A DNA stretch of 19,844 bases, taken from contig JAGBAI010000167.1 of the NCBI GenBank assembly GCA_017939025.1, positions 1 through 19,844 on the forward strand, given 5' to 3'. The first letter of the stretch is position 1; each line of letters begins with the position of its first letter. The notes beneath the pieces are model-generated. The model made no database searches. It was not told where the DNA came from and saw nothing but the letters and a program-made list of their open reading frames with translations. Positions 1-7,928 of the stretch are shown in pieces. This DNA is from Oscillospiraceae bacterium. Its GTDB lineage: Bacteria; Bacillota_A; Clostridia; Oscillospirales; Oscillospiraceae. A program made the position numbers and the translations under genes.

Positions 1-256
1 CTTCGATGGTCTTCTGGTTGGGGTTGAGGATATCGATCAGTCTCTTGTGGGTTCTGCGCTCGAACTGCTCACGGGAGTCCTTGTACTTGTGGACAGCGCG
101 AAGGATGGTAACAACTTCCTTCTTGGTGGGCAGCGGAATGGGGCCGGAAACCTGTGCGCCGTTGCGCTTTGCGGTCTCCACGATCTTTGCAGCGCTGGAG
201 TCGATCAGCTGGTGATCGTAAGCCTTCAGCCGAATGCGGATCATCTGGTTTGCCAT
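1..256 (-). CDS. rpsJ: 30S ribosomal protein S10, 3' end outside window
   Basis: This encodes small-subunit ribosomal protein S10 (NusE), which sits in the 30S head and also joins NusB in transcription antitermination. The translated N-terminus reads [16 protein letters not shown] and continues with the family signatures [10 protein letters not shown] (about residues 39-48) and [15 protein letters not shown] (about 62-76). About 85 residues are visible of the usual 100-105; the remainder lies beyond the left edge. The ATG at 256 is preceded by a strong AAGGAGG (267-273) at good spacing. S10 is normally the first gene of the large S10 ribosomal operon, which fits the long leader and strong promoter upstream. 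Identification is secure. Confidence 0.97.
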   Translation of the reverse strand, partial: MANQMIRIRLKAYDHQLIDSSAAKIVETAKRNGAQVSGPIPLPTKKEVVTILRAVHKYKDSREQFERRTHKRLIDILNPNQKTIE

Positions 257-523
257 GGTTTGTTTTCCTCCTTGAATTACGTACTCAGTTTGCGTGGTGT
301 CTGGGTACGGTCGAACTGTTCGTCCGCGCCGCCGTGCGTATCACTCCGAGCCATGAAAAATGGCCGACCGAGGCCGACCCATTCTTCTCAGCGCAGCGAT
401 ATACGCAAGCGCTTCAAAGCAGTTCAGCCGCCCGATGACCGGACATACTCCACGGAAGTTACCGTCTTTCGACGCAATCTCCCGCTTCATCGCAGTGCGC
501 GCATGGTGATTCCATTCACGCGC
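257..523 (-). promoter_or_regulatory. Structured 5' leader of the rpsJ (S10) operon
   Basis: About 267 nt separate the predicted transcription start (near 523) from the rpsJ ATG. In the RNA sense it holds a CGTC-GAAA-GACG hairpin with a GNRA tetraloop (463-474). It also holds an interrupted stem with a TATAT loop (390-413, outer arms AGCGC/GCGCT). A tandem GGTCGGCC repeat (362-379) can fold GGCC on GGCC and is followed at once by ATTTTT (356-361), which resembles a weak attenuator. Ribosomal protein operons are often autoregulated through leaders of this kind, but I recognise no named leader family. A 49-codon open frame (341-490) lies within it. The regulatory role is inference. Confidence 0.45.
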
Positions 524-529
524 TTGAAT

Positions 530-558
530 AATATAACACCATTTTCTCCAATTGTCAA
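530..558 (-). promoter_or_regulatory. Sigma-A promoter of the S10 operon
   Basis: On the minus strand, TTGACA (553-558), a 17-nt spacer and TATATT (530-535) form a near-consensus promoter. A TGn motif directly before the -10 makes it an extended -10. The sequence upstream of the -35 (about 561-600) is very AT-rich and could act as an UP element, as expected for a ribosomal operon. The predicted start is near 523. Confidence 0.88.
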
Positions 559-578
559 GCATAATTTCAGAAAAAATC

Positions 579-611
579 ACAAAACTTCTATTGAAAATTC
601 GTCAGTTTTGT
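579..611 (-). terminator. Weak hairpin with T-run upstream of the S10 promoter
   Basis: ACAAAACT (579-586) and AGTTTTGT (604-611) form an 8-bp AT-rich stem with a 17-nt loop, followed on the minus strand by TGATTTTTT. It could be a second, weak stop for read-through from rsgA. It overlaps the possible UP element, so it may have no terminator function. The sequence from 612 to 678 is AT-rich and I see nothing else in it. Confidence 0.25.
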
Positions 612-678
612 AGAATGAGTATTTTTGTATTGATATCCTGGATTTCAAACGTTTTCGCTGACATTTACCCAGCACAAA

Positions 679-700
679 GGGCGGGAATCAATTCCCGCCC
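679..700 (-). terminator. Hairpin terminator after rsgA
   Basis: A perfect inverted repeat GGGCGGGAAT/ATTCCCGCCC (10-bp arms, 2 nt between them, so realistically 8-9 bp in RNA) lies 15 nt past the rsgA stop. The T-run that follows on the minus strand is short (TTTG). It is the natural 3' end of the long cdaA-rsgA run, though its efficiency is uncertain. Confidence 0.65.
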
Positions 701-714
701 CTGTCATGAAAGTA

Positions 715-1605
715 TTATTTTTTTAATTCCCACAGCTTCACCTGGCTGTAGCTTTCGTACAGCTTCAGATAACTGTCATAGCGGCTTTTTCCGATTTCTC
801 CTGCATCCACCGCAGCGCGAACTGCGCAGTCCGGTTCGCGCCGGTGGGAACAGTCATCAAAACGGCACCTGCCGACGTAGGGGCCAAAATCCGGGAAGGA
901 ATATTGTAGGTTTTCCTTCAGAATCACTTCCATCTGATCTGTATCAAAGGAAGAAAAGCCAGGAGTATCTGCCACATAGGTATCTTCACCCAGGCTGTAC
1001 AGCTCCACATGCCGGGTGGTATGCCGGCCGCGGCCCAGTTTTTCGGAAACCTCACCGGTAGGCAGCTGCAGCCCCGGTGCCAGACGGTTGAGGATGCTGC
1101 TCTTGCCCACACCGGAATTTCCGGTGAAGGCCGTAAGCTTTCCCCGGATCAGACTCCGCAGCTGCTCCACCCCTTCGCCGGTCTCGGCACTGGTACGGAT
1201 GACTGAAAAGCCTGCCTGTTCATATATGCCCACCAGATCCAACGCCGGATCCAGGTCACATTTGTTGACGCACAGGATCACCTGGACACTCTGGTCACCG
1301 GCGATGGCAGCCACCCGGTCGATCAAAAAAGGTTCCGTCACCGGATTGACGTTGGCCGCAAAAATCACCAGAGCATCGATATTGGCAACAGCAGGGCGGA
1401 TAAAACTGTTTTTCCGCGGCAGAATCCGTTCTACCATTCCCTTACCCTTTTCTACCGTGATTTCCACCATATCGCCGGTCAGAGGAGAATTACCGCCCTT
1501 ACGCAGGATGCCCCGGGCCCGGCAGGTCACCAGACCGTCTTCCGTCTGCACATCATAAAATCCGCTCAGGGAGCGCAGGATCCGCCCTGTTCTTCTTTCA
1601 GTCAT
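715..1605 (-). CDS. rsgA: Ribosome small subunit-dependent GTPase A (RsgA/CpgA)
   Basis: This is a circularly permuted GTPase that acts in late 30S subunit maturation. The N-terminal OB-fold (about residues 1-70) is followed by the GTPase motifs in permuted order: G4 NKCD (114-117), G1 GNSGVGKS (162-169) and G3 DTPG (213-216). A C-terminal zinc knuckle uses C247, C252, H254 and C260, matching the family spacing CX4CXHX5C. At 296 residues it is of normal length. Its ATG overlaps the prkC stop by 8 nt and has no evident ribosome binding site, so it probably depends on translational coupling. In Bacillus the same neighbour, PrkC, phosphorylates this protein. It is the last gene of the run; rpe and thiN, which follow rsgA in Bacillus, are absent here. 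Confidence 0.96.
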   Translation of the reverse strand: MTERRTGRILRSLSGFYDVQTEDGLVTCRARGILRKGGNSPLTGDMVEITVEKGKGMVERILPRKNSFIRPAVANIDALVIFAANVNPVTEPFLIDRVAAIAGDQSVQVILCVNKCDLDPALDLVGIYEQAGFSVIRTSAETGEGVEQLRSLIRGKLTAFTGNSGVGKSSILNRLAPGLQLPTGEVSEKLGRGRHTTRHVELYSLGEDTYVADTPGFSSFDTDQMEVILKENLQYSFPDFGPYVGRCRFDDCSHRREPDCAVRAAVDAGEIGKSRYDSYLKLYESYSQVKLWELKK

Positions 1606-3700
1606 CGGTAAATGTCACTTTCTTCTCGCAGTCAAACTCTCCGTTGATGTACAGATCATAATGGATCGTGCCCCGTCCGGTCAGCTGGACCATGGTGCTT
1701 GTGGTTCCGGGAGGGATCATTTTGGAGTCCACCACTTCGCTGGTACCGCTGATGCAGATATCCAGCCGGTATTCCTCCTCCCGCTCCGGCAGGCTGAAGG
1801 CAGCGGTGATTTCCACTTCCTGTGTCTCTGCCTGGGTTGCATCCACTGCGGATTCTTCGGGAACGGTCTGCGGAGCCTCGGTCTCCTTGGGGCCTTCGGA
1901 ATAGTGGATGATAATTTCGGATTCCACATCCACTTCCGTGTTTTTGGTTACGGACTGATAGATGACCTCACCGGCTGGCTTCTGGCTCTCCATCTTTTCA
2001 TAGCGGACATTGACAAAGCCCTGTCCGGTCAGCAGTTCCTCTGCCCGGTCCACATCCAGCCCCACCACATTGGGCATTGGCCGTTCCACGATCTCGGGGC
2101 CGGTACTGATATAGATGTAAACTGTATCGCCATCTGCCAGTTCAGCGCCCGCAGCAGGATCCGTCCGGGTCACCAGACCTGGTTCATAGATGTAGCTGGG
2201 TTCCCGGCGCTTCAGAGGGTTAAAGCCCTGATTCTTCAGTGCTTCGTAGGCTTCCTCACCATCTACACCCACCAGATCGTCCAGTTTGGTCAACGGAGGT
2301 TCCGTACCCATACTGATGACAATCCAGATATCACTGCCACGCTGGACTTCCTCGCCGCCGGCAGGCTCCTGGGAAATGATCTGATCTTTATAATAGGTAT
2401 CGTGATACTGCTGGGGCAGCTGGCGGATGTTAAAATCCTTGTACTTTGCCAGGAATTCCTCGCTGTAAGTCTTGCCTTCCAGATAAGGAACCTCCACCAG
2501 ATCCTTTTCCTGGTTCAGAAGGAAGCCGTTGAACACAGCCACCAGGAAAATGATGATGGCAATGACACCCACAGCACAGCAGATGACCACTGCCGTGGTA
2601 GCCACACGATTGCGCTCTTCCTTCTTTTTCTGTTCCTCTGTCTTGCGGCGCTGCTGGGCCCGGCGGATGGCATCATGCTCCTGGTGGGCAGTATTCAGCA
2701 CCACTGCGCTGCTGCGCCGCTGCGCCGTATTCTGGGATGTGCGAGTCTGCGCAGGTGCAGGACGGGCACCAGTCTTTGCCTGAACCTTCTTTTCCGCGGT
2801 GGTCAGAGGGCCTCCGGCAGTGGGAATTGCCCGGGTGGCATCATCCAGAAGTGTTTTGTAGGCAAACTGGATGGCAGGGTTCTTTCGGAATTCCTCCATA
2901 TCCTGCAGCATTTCCGTAGCGGAAACATACCGGTCCCGGATCTCCAGGGCCATACCCTTCATAATGATCTGTTCCAGGCCCCCGGGGATATTGGGATTCA
3001 GGCTGGAGGGCAGCGGTGCACCGCCGTTAATGTGCTGGATGGCTACCGCCACGGCAGATTCCCCATCATAAGGGGGCCGTCCGGCCATCATTTCGTACAT
3101 CACAACACTTAAGGAATACAGGTCGCTGCGGTTGTCCGTGTGGCCGCCCTTGGCCTGTTCGGGAGAAATGTAATGAACGCTGCCCAGCGCTTCCTTAGTC
3201 AGGGTGTTGCTCTTATTCATGACCCGGGCAATGCCAAAGTCCATGACCTTTACAGAGCCGTTTTTCAGCACCATAATATTATGAGGCTTGATATCCCGGT
3301 GGACAATTCCCCGGCTATGGGCATGCTCCAATCCCTTGGCGATCTGCATGGAGAAATGCAGGGTTTCCTTCCAGTTCAGAACGCCCTTCTTTTCCATGTA
3401 CTGCTTCAAGGAAATGCCGTCGATCAGCTCCATCACAATGAAGTTGGCGCTGTCAGAGGTGGAAACATCGTACACCTGCACAATGTTGGGGTGGCTCAGC
3501 ATGGCAACCGCCTCACCCTCCGCATGGAAACGGCGGCGGAATTCCTCGTCTCTGGCAAATTCGTCTTTTAGTATTTTGATCGCGACCAACCGGTTCAGCC
3601 GATGGCAGCGAGCTTTATATACCACGGCCATGCCGCCGGTACCAATGACCTCCAGGATCTCGTACCGTTCATCCAGCAGCCGTCCAATATATTGATCCAT
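1598..3700 (-). CDS. prkC: PASTA-domain Ser/Thr protein kinase (PrkC/PknB type)
   Basis: This is a membrane-anchored eukaryotic-type kinase that senses muropeptides or lipid II outside the cell and phosphorylates cytosolic targets. From the ATG at 3700 it has 700 residues: glycine loop GTGGMAVVY (20-28), catalytic Lys K42, HRDIKPHN (134-141), DFG (154-156) and the SPEQ activation-loop end (179-182). A basic, charged linker follows, then one transmembrane helix (about 367-391), three PASTA repeats (about 400-466, 470-534 and 540-603) and an acidic linker. A further C-terminal beta-rich segment (about 628-700) has no family I can name. Start choice: AAAGGAG (3716-3722) is 15 nt from the ATG but 9 nt from an in-frame TTG at 3706. 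A TTG at 3736 overlapping the prpC stop is also open, without a good ribosome binding site. Homologues usually begin near the chosen ATG. Confidence 0.94.
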   Translation of the reverse strand: MDQYIGRLLDERYEILEVIGTGGMAVVYKARCHRLNRLVAIKILKDEFARDEEFRRRFHAEGEAVAMLSHPNIVQVYDVSTSDSANFIVMELIDGISLKQYMEKKGVLNWKETLHFSMQIAKGLEHAHSRGIVHRDIKPHNIMVLKNGSVKVMDFGIARVMNKSNTLTKEALGSVHYISPEQAKGGHTDNRSDLYSLSVVMYEMMAGRPPYDGESAVAVAIQHINGGAPLPSSLNPNIPGGLEQIIMKGMALEIRDRYVSATEMLQDMEEFRKNPAIQFAYKTLLDDATRAIPTAGGPLTTAEKKVQAKTGARPAPAQTRTSQNTAQRRSSAVVLNTAHQEHDAIRRAQQRRKTEEQKKKEERNRVATTAVVICCAVGVIAIIIFLVAVFNGFLLNQEKDLVEVPYLEGKTYSEEFLAKYKDFNIRQLPQQYHDTYYKDQIISQEPAGGEEVQRGSDIWIVISMGTEPPLTKLDDLVGVDGEEAYEALKNQGFNPLKRREPSYIYEPGLVTRTDPAAGAELADGDTVYIYISTGPEIVERPMPNVVGLDVDRAEELLTGQGFVNVRYEKMESQKPAGEVIYQSVTKNTEVDVESEIIIHYSEGPKETEAPQTVPEESAVDATQAETQEVEITAAFSLPEREEEYRLDICISGTSEVVDSKMIPPGTTSTMVQLTGRGTIHYDLYINGEFDCEKKVTFTDD

Positions 3701-3732
3701 ATGCAAAATGATAAGCTCCTTTCGCTTCTCGG

Positions 3733-4470
3733 TCAAACCAATATCAGAACACTGGTCACGTTGTCCGGGGCGCCCCGGTTTTTCGCGATATTCAGCAGCC
3801 GCTTGCAGCAGTGCTGCTTGTTCACGCCGTGGACAACTTCAAAAAGAATCTCCTGGTCATCCATCAAATTGCTCAAACCATCGGAACACAGCAGGATGTA
3901 GTCTCCCTTACTGACTTCCCAATGGTAAATATCACTGATGACCATCGGTTCTGTGCCAATGGCACGGGTAATAAAATTCTTTCCGGGGTAGCTTTTTGCC
4001 ATTTCCGCCGTCAGATCTCCCCGGTCCACCATCACCTGCACAAGGGAATGGTCTTTGCTGATCTGGCGGATACCGTCACGGTTAATGCCATAGGCACGGC
4101 TGTCTCCCACATTGATCACAGTGGCTTTCTTATTCCGCACCAGAGCCGCTACCAATGTGGTACCCATACCGGAAAATTCTTCGATCTGAGCCGCCTGATC
4201 AAAAACCGTAAAGTTCGCCAGTTTCACAGCACTTCGCAGCATCTGATCAATCTTGTCATTTTCCATCCCGGACTTCCAGCTTCGGCGAACCTCTTCCACA
4301 AAGACCTCCACCGCCAGCGTGCTGGCAACATTGCCGGATTTTGCGCCGCCCATGCCATCGCAGACAACACACAGCAGTGTGCCCCGGTCAAGCTGCTCAA
4401 TTCGGTAAGCATCCTGATTCTGTTTCCGGACGCAGCCGGGATCCGTCAATCCCCAGCTCTGCATACACAT
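3733..4470 (-). CDS. prpC: PP2C-family protein phosphatase (PrpC/Stp)
   Basis: This is a metal-dependent Ser/Thr phosphatase that reverses PrkC phosphorylation. The PP2C signatures are all present: RKQNQD with metal-ligand D20, VCDGMGG (36-42), GMGTT (101-105), GDSRAYG (122-128), SDGL (196-199) and the terminal DN pair (236-237). At 245 residues it has the compact bacterial length. The ATG at 4470 follows GAGGGGAG at suitable spacing. It ends at the junction with prkC, the usual kinase-phosphatase pairing. It is separated from rlmN by a 98-nt palindromic gap, one of the few breaks in this tightly packed run. Confidence 0.95.
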   Translation of the reverse strand: MCMQSWGLTDPGCVRKQNQDAYRIEQLDRGTLLCVVCDGMGGAKSGNVASTLAVEVFVEEVRRSWKSGMENDKIDQMLRSAVKLANFTVFDQAAQIEEFSGMGTTLVAALVRNKKATVINVGDSRAYGINRDGIRQISKDHSLVQVMVDRGDLTAEMAKSYPGKNFITRAIGTEPMVISDIYHWEVSKGDYILLCSDGLSNLMDDQEILFEVVHGVNKQHCCKRLLNIAKNRGAPDNVTSVLILV

Positions 4471-4479
4471 TCCACTCCC

Positions 4480-4568
4480 CTCTTAAAAGACATAAGATAG
4501 GAGATATAAGATATAAGATAATGAAATACGAAAATTTATCTCATATCTTATATCTTGTACCTTACATC
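4480..4568. repeat. AT-rich palindromic repeat between rlmN and prpC
   Basis: The centre is a perfect 13-bp inverted repeat (arms 4508-4520 and 4544-4556, core AAGATATAAGATA). Beyond it the arms keep imperfect pairing, built of repeated AAGATA/ATAAGA units on the left and TATCTT/ATCTTA units on the right. The element starts directly after the rlmN stop and ends just before the prpC ribosome binding site. Its composition is much more AT-rich than the flanking genes. It may be a small mobile palindromic unit (MITE-like) or an RNA processing or stability hairpin. No T-run follows the core stem, so it is not a standard terminator. Confidence 0.7.
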
Positions 4569-5600
4569 TTAAGATCTGTTCTCTTTATTATACTTGCGCC
4601 TCAACTGGCCGCAGGAGGCATCGATGTCGCTGCCCAGGGTTCTGCGCACGGTGGCCGTGATGCCGCCTTCTTCCAGCGTTTTCTGAAAGGCCGCTACCGC
4701 CGCCTTGCTGCTGGGCTTTAAAGGACTTTCCTCCACGTGGTTCAGCGGGATCAGATTAAAGTGGGCGGGCAGCCCCTTCATCCGGTGCAGAATTTCCTTG
4801 GCATCGCATTCCCGGTCGTTGACTCCGTCGATCATGGCATATTCAAAATGGATCCGCCGTCCCGTAGCCGCAAAATACCGGCGGCAGGCTTCCAGCAGCT
4901 CTTCAATGGGATATGCCCTATTTACCGGCATCACCTTGCCCCGGATCTCGTTATTGGGGCCATGGAGGGAAATAGCCAGGCTGATCTGCATTTTACGTTC
5001 CGCCAGAGCATCAATCTTCGGCACAAGGCCGCAGGTGGAAAGACTGATGTGGCGCATGGAGATATTCAGCCCATCGGGGCTGTTCACCAGTTCCAGGAAC
5101 CGCATTACATTGTCGAAATTGTCCAGCGGCTCCCCAATGCCCATCAGCACGATCCGGGAAATAGGCAGGCCGGAGTCGATCTGCGTGAACAGTACCTCAT
5201 CCAGCATTTCAAAGGGCTCCAGCCGCCGCACCAGACCGCCGATGGTGGAAGCACAGAAAGCACAGCCCATGGCACAGCCCACCTCCGTGGAGATGCAGAC
5301 CGTATTGCCGTAGTGATAGCGCATAAGTACAGTCTCCACGCAGTTGCCGTCAGACAGCTGCCAGAGATATTTAATGGTGCCGTCCTTTTTCGATTCCTGC
5401 CTGCGCACCACTTTGGGGGCATTGATGGGATAGTCCTTTGCCAGAGTCTCCCGAAGGGCTTTGGGCAGATTGGTCATTTCCTCATAGGAACGGACACCGC
5501 TGTGGAGCCATTTGTAAACCTGCTTTGCCCGGAAGGCCGGCTGGCCCAGTATTTTCAGTTGTTCCGCCAGTTCCGGCTGGGTCAGATTTTTCAGGTTCAT
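4569..5600 (-). CDS. rlmN: 23S rRNA/tRNA adenine-C2 methyltransferase RlmN
   Basis: This radical-SAM enzyme methylates C2 of A2503 in 23S rRNA (and A37 of some tRNAs). The iron-sulfur cluster motif CxxxCxxC is at C109, C113 and C116 (CAMGCAFC). The STCGLVP segment and the C-terminal SCGQL cysteine (about residue 331), which carries the methyl transfer, are both visible. GEPLDN, the SAM-binding GE motif, is also present. Its 343 residues are normal length. The ATG overlaps the rsmB stop by 4 nt (ATGA), so the two rRNA methylation genes are translationally coupled. No resistance-type Cfr features were noted. Confidence 0.97.
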   Translation of the reverse strand: MNLKNLTQPELAEQLKILGQPAFRAKQVYKWLHSGVRSYEEMTNLPKALRETLAKDYPINAPKVVRRQESKKDGTIKYLWQLSDGNCVETVLMRYHYGNTVCISTEVGCAMGCAFCASTIGGLVRRLEPFEMLDEVLFTQIDSGLPISRIVLMGIGEPLDNFDNVMRFLELVNSPDGLNISMRHISLSTCGLVPKIDALAERKMQISLAISLHGPNNEIRGKVMPVNRAYPIEELLEACRRYFAATGRRIHFEYAMIDGVNDRECDAKEILHRMKGLPAHFNLIPLNHVEESPLKPSSKAAVAAFQKTLEEGGITATVRRTLGSDIDASCGQLRRKYNKENRS

Positions 5601-6904
5601 TCTTTCCTCCGCAGACGGCAGATGAAGAAGCCGTCGGTATCATATTGGCCGGGGATCAGGGTCAGCATCCCGGTCTCATTTTTCGGGAACACATCAGGAA
5701 GCGCCAGAGGCTCCAGGTAAAAATCCCCATGTTTTTCCAGGAAAGCGGCAACGATCTCTTCATTTTCCGCTTTCAGAACCGTGCAGGTGGAGTAGAGCAG
5801 CAGGCCGCCCTTTTTTACATAGCGGGACTGGTTTTCCAGGATCGCCAGCTGCAGCGCTGGCAGTTCCTGCAATTGCGCCAGATTTTTATAGCGGATATCC
5901 GGCTTTTTCCGGATAATGCCAAGACCGGAACAGGGTACATCGGCAATGACCGCATCCATAGTTTCTTCCCATTCGGGAACAAAAACCGTGGCATCCTGCT
6001 GTCGGGCTGTGATATTCGCCAACCCCAGGCGCTCCGCGCCATTTCCAATGAGTCCCACCTTATGGTCATGGACATCGCAGGAGATGATCTGTCCTTTGCC
6101 TTCCATGGCAATGGCTGCCGCAAAGCTCTTTCCGCCGGGCGCAGAACAGCAATCCAGTACCCGGATATCCTTCTGGGGCAGCCGGGCGCAGAGGACGCTG
6201 AGCTTCGCCGCCGGATCCTGAACATAGAACAGGCCCTCTTTAAAGGAAGGCAGGTTCTCAATACTGCCGGTGCCGGAAAGCACCAGACAGTTCTCCATCC
6301 AGCTGTGAGGCCTGGCGGTAACCTTCTCCCCGTCCAGCCGCTTTTGCAGATCTTCCCGGGAAATGCGCAGGGTATTGACCTGTACCGTGGTATCGGGAGC
6401 AGCATTGTTGGCAATGAGCATGGGCTCCAGCGTTCCCTTGGGCAGATTGGCTTTCAGCAGGGAAATCAGTTCGTCGGGGTGACTGTAGCGGTCAGCATAG
6501 CTCACCGGCTCGATCCACTGCTTTTTGGCAGCATTCCGCAGAACACCGTTGACCAGGGAAGCCGCCTTGGGATTTTTGTTGTATTTTTTTGTCAGGGCCA
6601 CGGATTCGTTAACGGCGGCACTGACCGGGATTTTGTCCATTTCCTTCATCTGATACAGGCCCAAATGAAGAATATCCCGCACCAGCGGATGCAGATCCTT
6701 CAATCTGCCAGTTAAAAACTGTTTCAGATAAAAGTCCAGCCGCTGACGGTTTTGCAGGACACCGTAACAAAGCCGGGTTGCCAGAGCCGCGTCGCGGCTG
6801 TCCAGCTTATCCCGTTTGATATAGTCCTTTAAAACACCATTGGACCAGGCACCATCTTTTCGGCAGGCGATCAGCGCGTTCAGCGCTGTTTCTCTGGCAC
6901 CCAT
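5597..6904 (-). CDS. rsmB: 16S rRNA cytosine-C5 methyltransferase RsmB
   Basis: This SAM-dependent enzyme makes m5C967 in 16S rRNA. The N-terminal 140 or so residues form the NusB-like RNA-binding domain. The Rossmann methyltransferase domain follows, with the SAM loop DCCSAPGGKS (251-260), motif IV DVPCSGLG with Cys 325, and motif VI YSTCTV with nucleophile Cys 374. The length of 435 residues fits the family. The start codon overlaps the fmt stop by one base (TGATG), and the stop overlaps the rlmN start, placing it inside a coupled block. The fmt-rsmB-rlmN order matches Bacillus. Confidence 0.96.
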   Translation of the reverse strand: MGARETALNALIACRKDGAWSNGVLKDYIKRDKLDSRDAALATRLCYGVLQNRQRLDFYLKQFLTGRLKDLHPLVRDILHLGLYQMKEMDKIPVSAAVNESVALTKKYNKNPKAASLVNGVLRNAAKKQWIEPVSYADRYSHPDELISLLKANLPKGTLEPMLIANNAAPDTTVQVNTLRISREDLQKRLDGEKVTARPHSWMENCLVLSGTGSIENLPSFKEGLFYVQDPAAKLSVLCARLPQKDIRVLDCCSAPGGKSFAAAIAMEGKGQIISCDVHDHKVGLIGNGAERLGLANITARQQDATVFVPEWEETMDAVIADVPCSGLGIIRKKPDIRYKNLAQLQELPALQLAILENQSRYVKKGGLLLYSTCTVLKAENEEIVAAFLEKHGDFYLEPLALPDVFPKNETGMLTLIPGQYDTDGFFICRLRRKE

Positions 6905-7815
6905 CAGCTTTCCAGAGGATGGCCCCGGAAGTAATCGGGAGCTGCCATCCGTTTTCCGCCCTCTGCCTGGAGAGAACGGATCTCCACCGCACCCTCTCCA
7001 CAGGCGATAATCAGGCCAGTCTTGGTCAGAGCCAGGATCTCACCAGGCTGACCGGAGCCTTCCACCACCCGGGTCTCGTGCACTTTAAACTTTTTACCCT
7101 GGAGTTCCATGGTGGCAACAGGCCAGGGATGCAGGCCACGAACATGATTGTGCACCTGTTGTGCTGTCTTGGTAAAGTCGATGGGACACATGGACTTGTT
7201 CAGCATGGGTGCGAAGGTCACATCCTCACAGCACTGCGCCTTGCCGCAGCACTTGTCGCCGCACTTGGCCCGGCACAGCACCCGGCTCAGCAAGTCCGCA
7301 CCCAGAACAGCCAAACGGTCCAGCAGTTCGCCGGCAGTCTCGTTTTCCCCGATCTGGGTCTTTTCCACGTCGATCACATCGCCGGCATCCATTTCCCATA
7401 CCATATGCTGGGCAGAAACACCGGTCTCTTTCAGACCATCCAGCACCGCCCACTGGTAAGGGGCGCTGCCCCGGTATTGGGGCAGGAGGCTGGCATGGAT
7501 ATTGATGCAGCCGCAGGTGGGAATGTCCAGCACCTTCTGAGGCAGAATCCGGCCATAGGCAACCACCGCGCAGACATCGGGCTTTAAGGCACGAAGCTCT
7601 TCAATGGTCGCTTCCTCCCGGAAATTTTCCGGCTGGAACACGGGAATGTTGTTTGCCAGCGCTACTTCCTTAACCGGTGGTGCCACCAGCTTCATGCCAC
7701 GGCCCTTGGGCCGGTCAGGCTGGCAGTAAACACCCACCACCTCAAAGCCGTCCGCAATAATTCTCTTCAAACAGGTTGCCGCAATGTCCGGCGTTCCCAT
7801 AAATACTACTCTCAT
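6904..7815 (-). CDS. fmt: Methionyl-tRNA formyltransferase with Cys-rich insert
   Basis: This enzyme formylates initiator Met-tRNA using 10-formyltetrahydrofolate. From the ATG at 7815, which has GGAGG at good spacing, it has 303 residues. The catalytic domain carries NIHASLLPQYRGS with catalytic N106 and H108, and MDAGDVI with D144. The C-terminal tRNA-binding domain starts near residue 210. An odd feature is CRAKCGDKCCGKAQCC at residues 181-196, just before the usual TFAP segment: six cysteines in 16 residues where most Fmt proteins have a polar linker. It could bind metal or be redox-active; that is inference. An upstream in-frame start at 7842 would read into a dispersed repeat and is rejected. 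Deformylase is encoded directly upstream. Confidence 0.95.
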   Translation of the reverse strand: MRVVFMGTPDIAATCLKRIIADGFEVVGVYCQPDRPKGRGMKLVAPPVKEVALANNIPVFQPENFREEATIEELRALKPDVCAVVAYGRILPQKVLDIPTCGCINIHASLLPQYRGSAPYQWAVLDGLKETGVSAQHMVWEMDAGDVIDVEKTQIGENETAGELLDRLAVLGADLLSRVLCRAKCGDKCCGKAQCCEDVTFAPMLNKSMCPIDFTKTAQQVHNHVRGLHPWPVATMELQGKKFKVHETRVVEGSGQPGEILALTKTGLIIACGEGAVEIRSLQAEGGKRMAAPDYFRGHPLES

Positions 7816-7836
7816 TGATTTTCCTCCAAAAGAATG

Positions 7837-7921
7837 TGTCATTGCGAGGAGCGCAGCGACGTGGCAATCTCCACATTCAAAGGGAGCGCCATACCGGAGT
7901 GCGCACTGGTTCGCGATGACA
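7837..7921. repeat. Dispersed repeat, copy 1, between def and fmt
   Basis: This 85-bp element is bounded by inverted ends TGTCATTGCGA and TCGCGATGACA. Its first 36 bases match copy 2 (10886-10989) at 32 positions, sharing the block GCGACGTGGCAATCTCC. A hairpin with a TGCG loop lies at 7894-7909. It begins 7 nt past the def stop. It encodes no protein of its own and is probably a small non-autonomous repeat of the REP or MITE kind. Confidence 0.82.
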
Positions 7922-7928
7922 GGAGTAC

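Noticed and set aside
1661..3112. 483-residue plus-strand open frame opposite prkC
   Set aside because: Shadow frame: prkC carries complete kinase and PASTA motifs, while this frame shows none and has no promoter or ribosome binding site.
7816..7842. Longer N-terminus for fmt starting at 7842
   Set aside because: It reads through the ribosome binding site and into the repeat; MRVVFMGTPD at 7815 is the family start.
7837..7921. Repeat copy 1 as a terminator after def
   Set aside because: No T-run follows its hairpin on the minus strand, and it is shared with another intergenic site, so a repeat is the better call.
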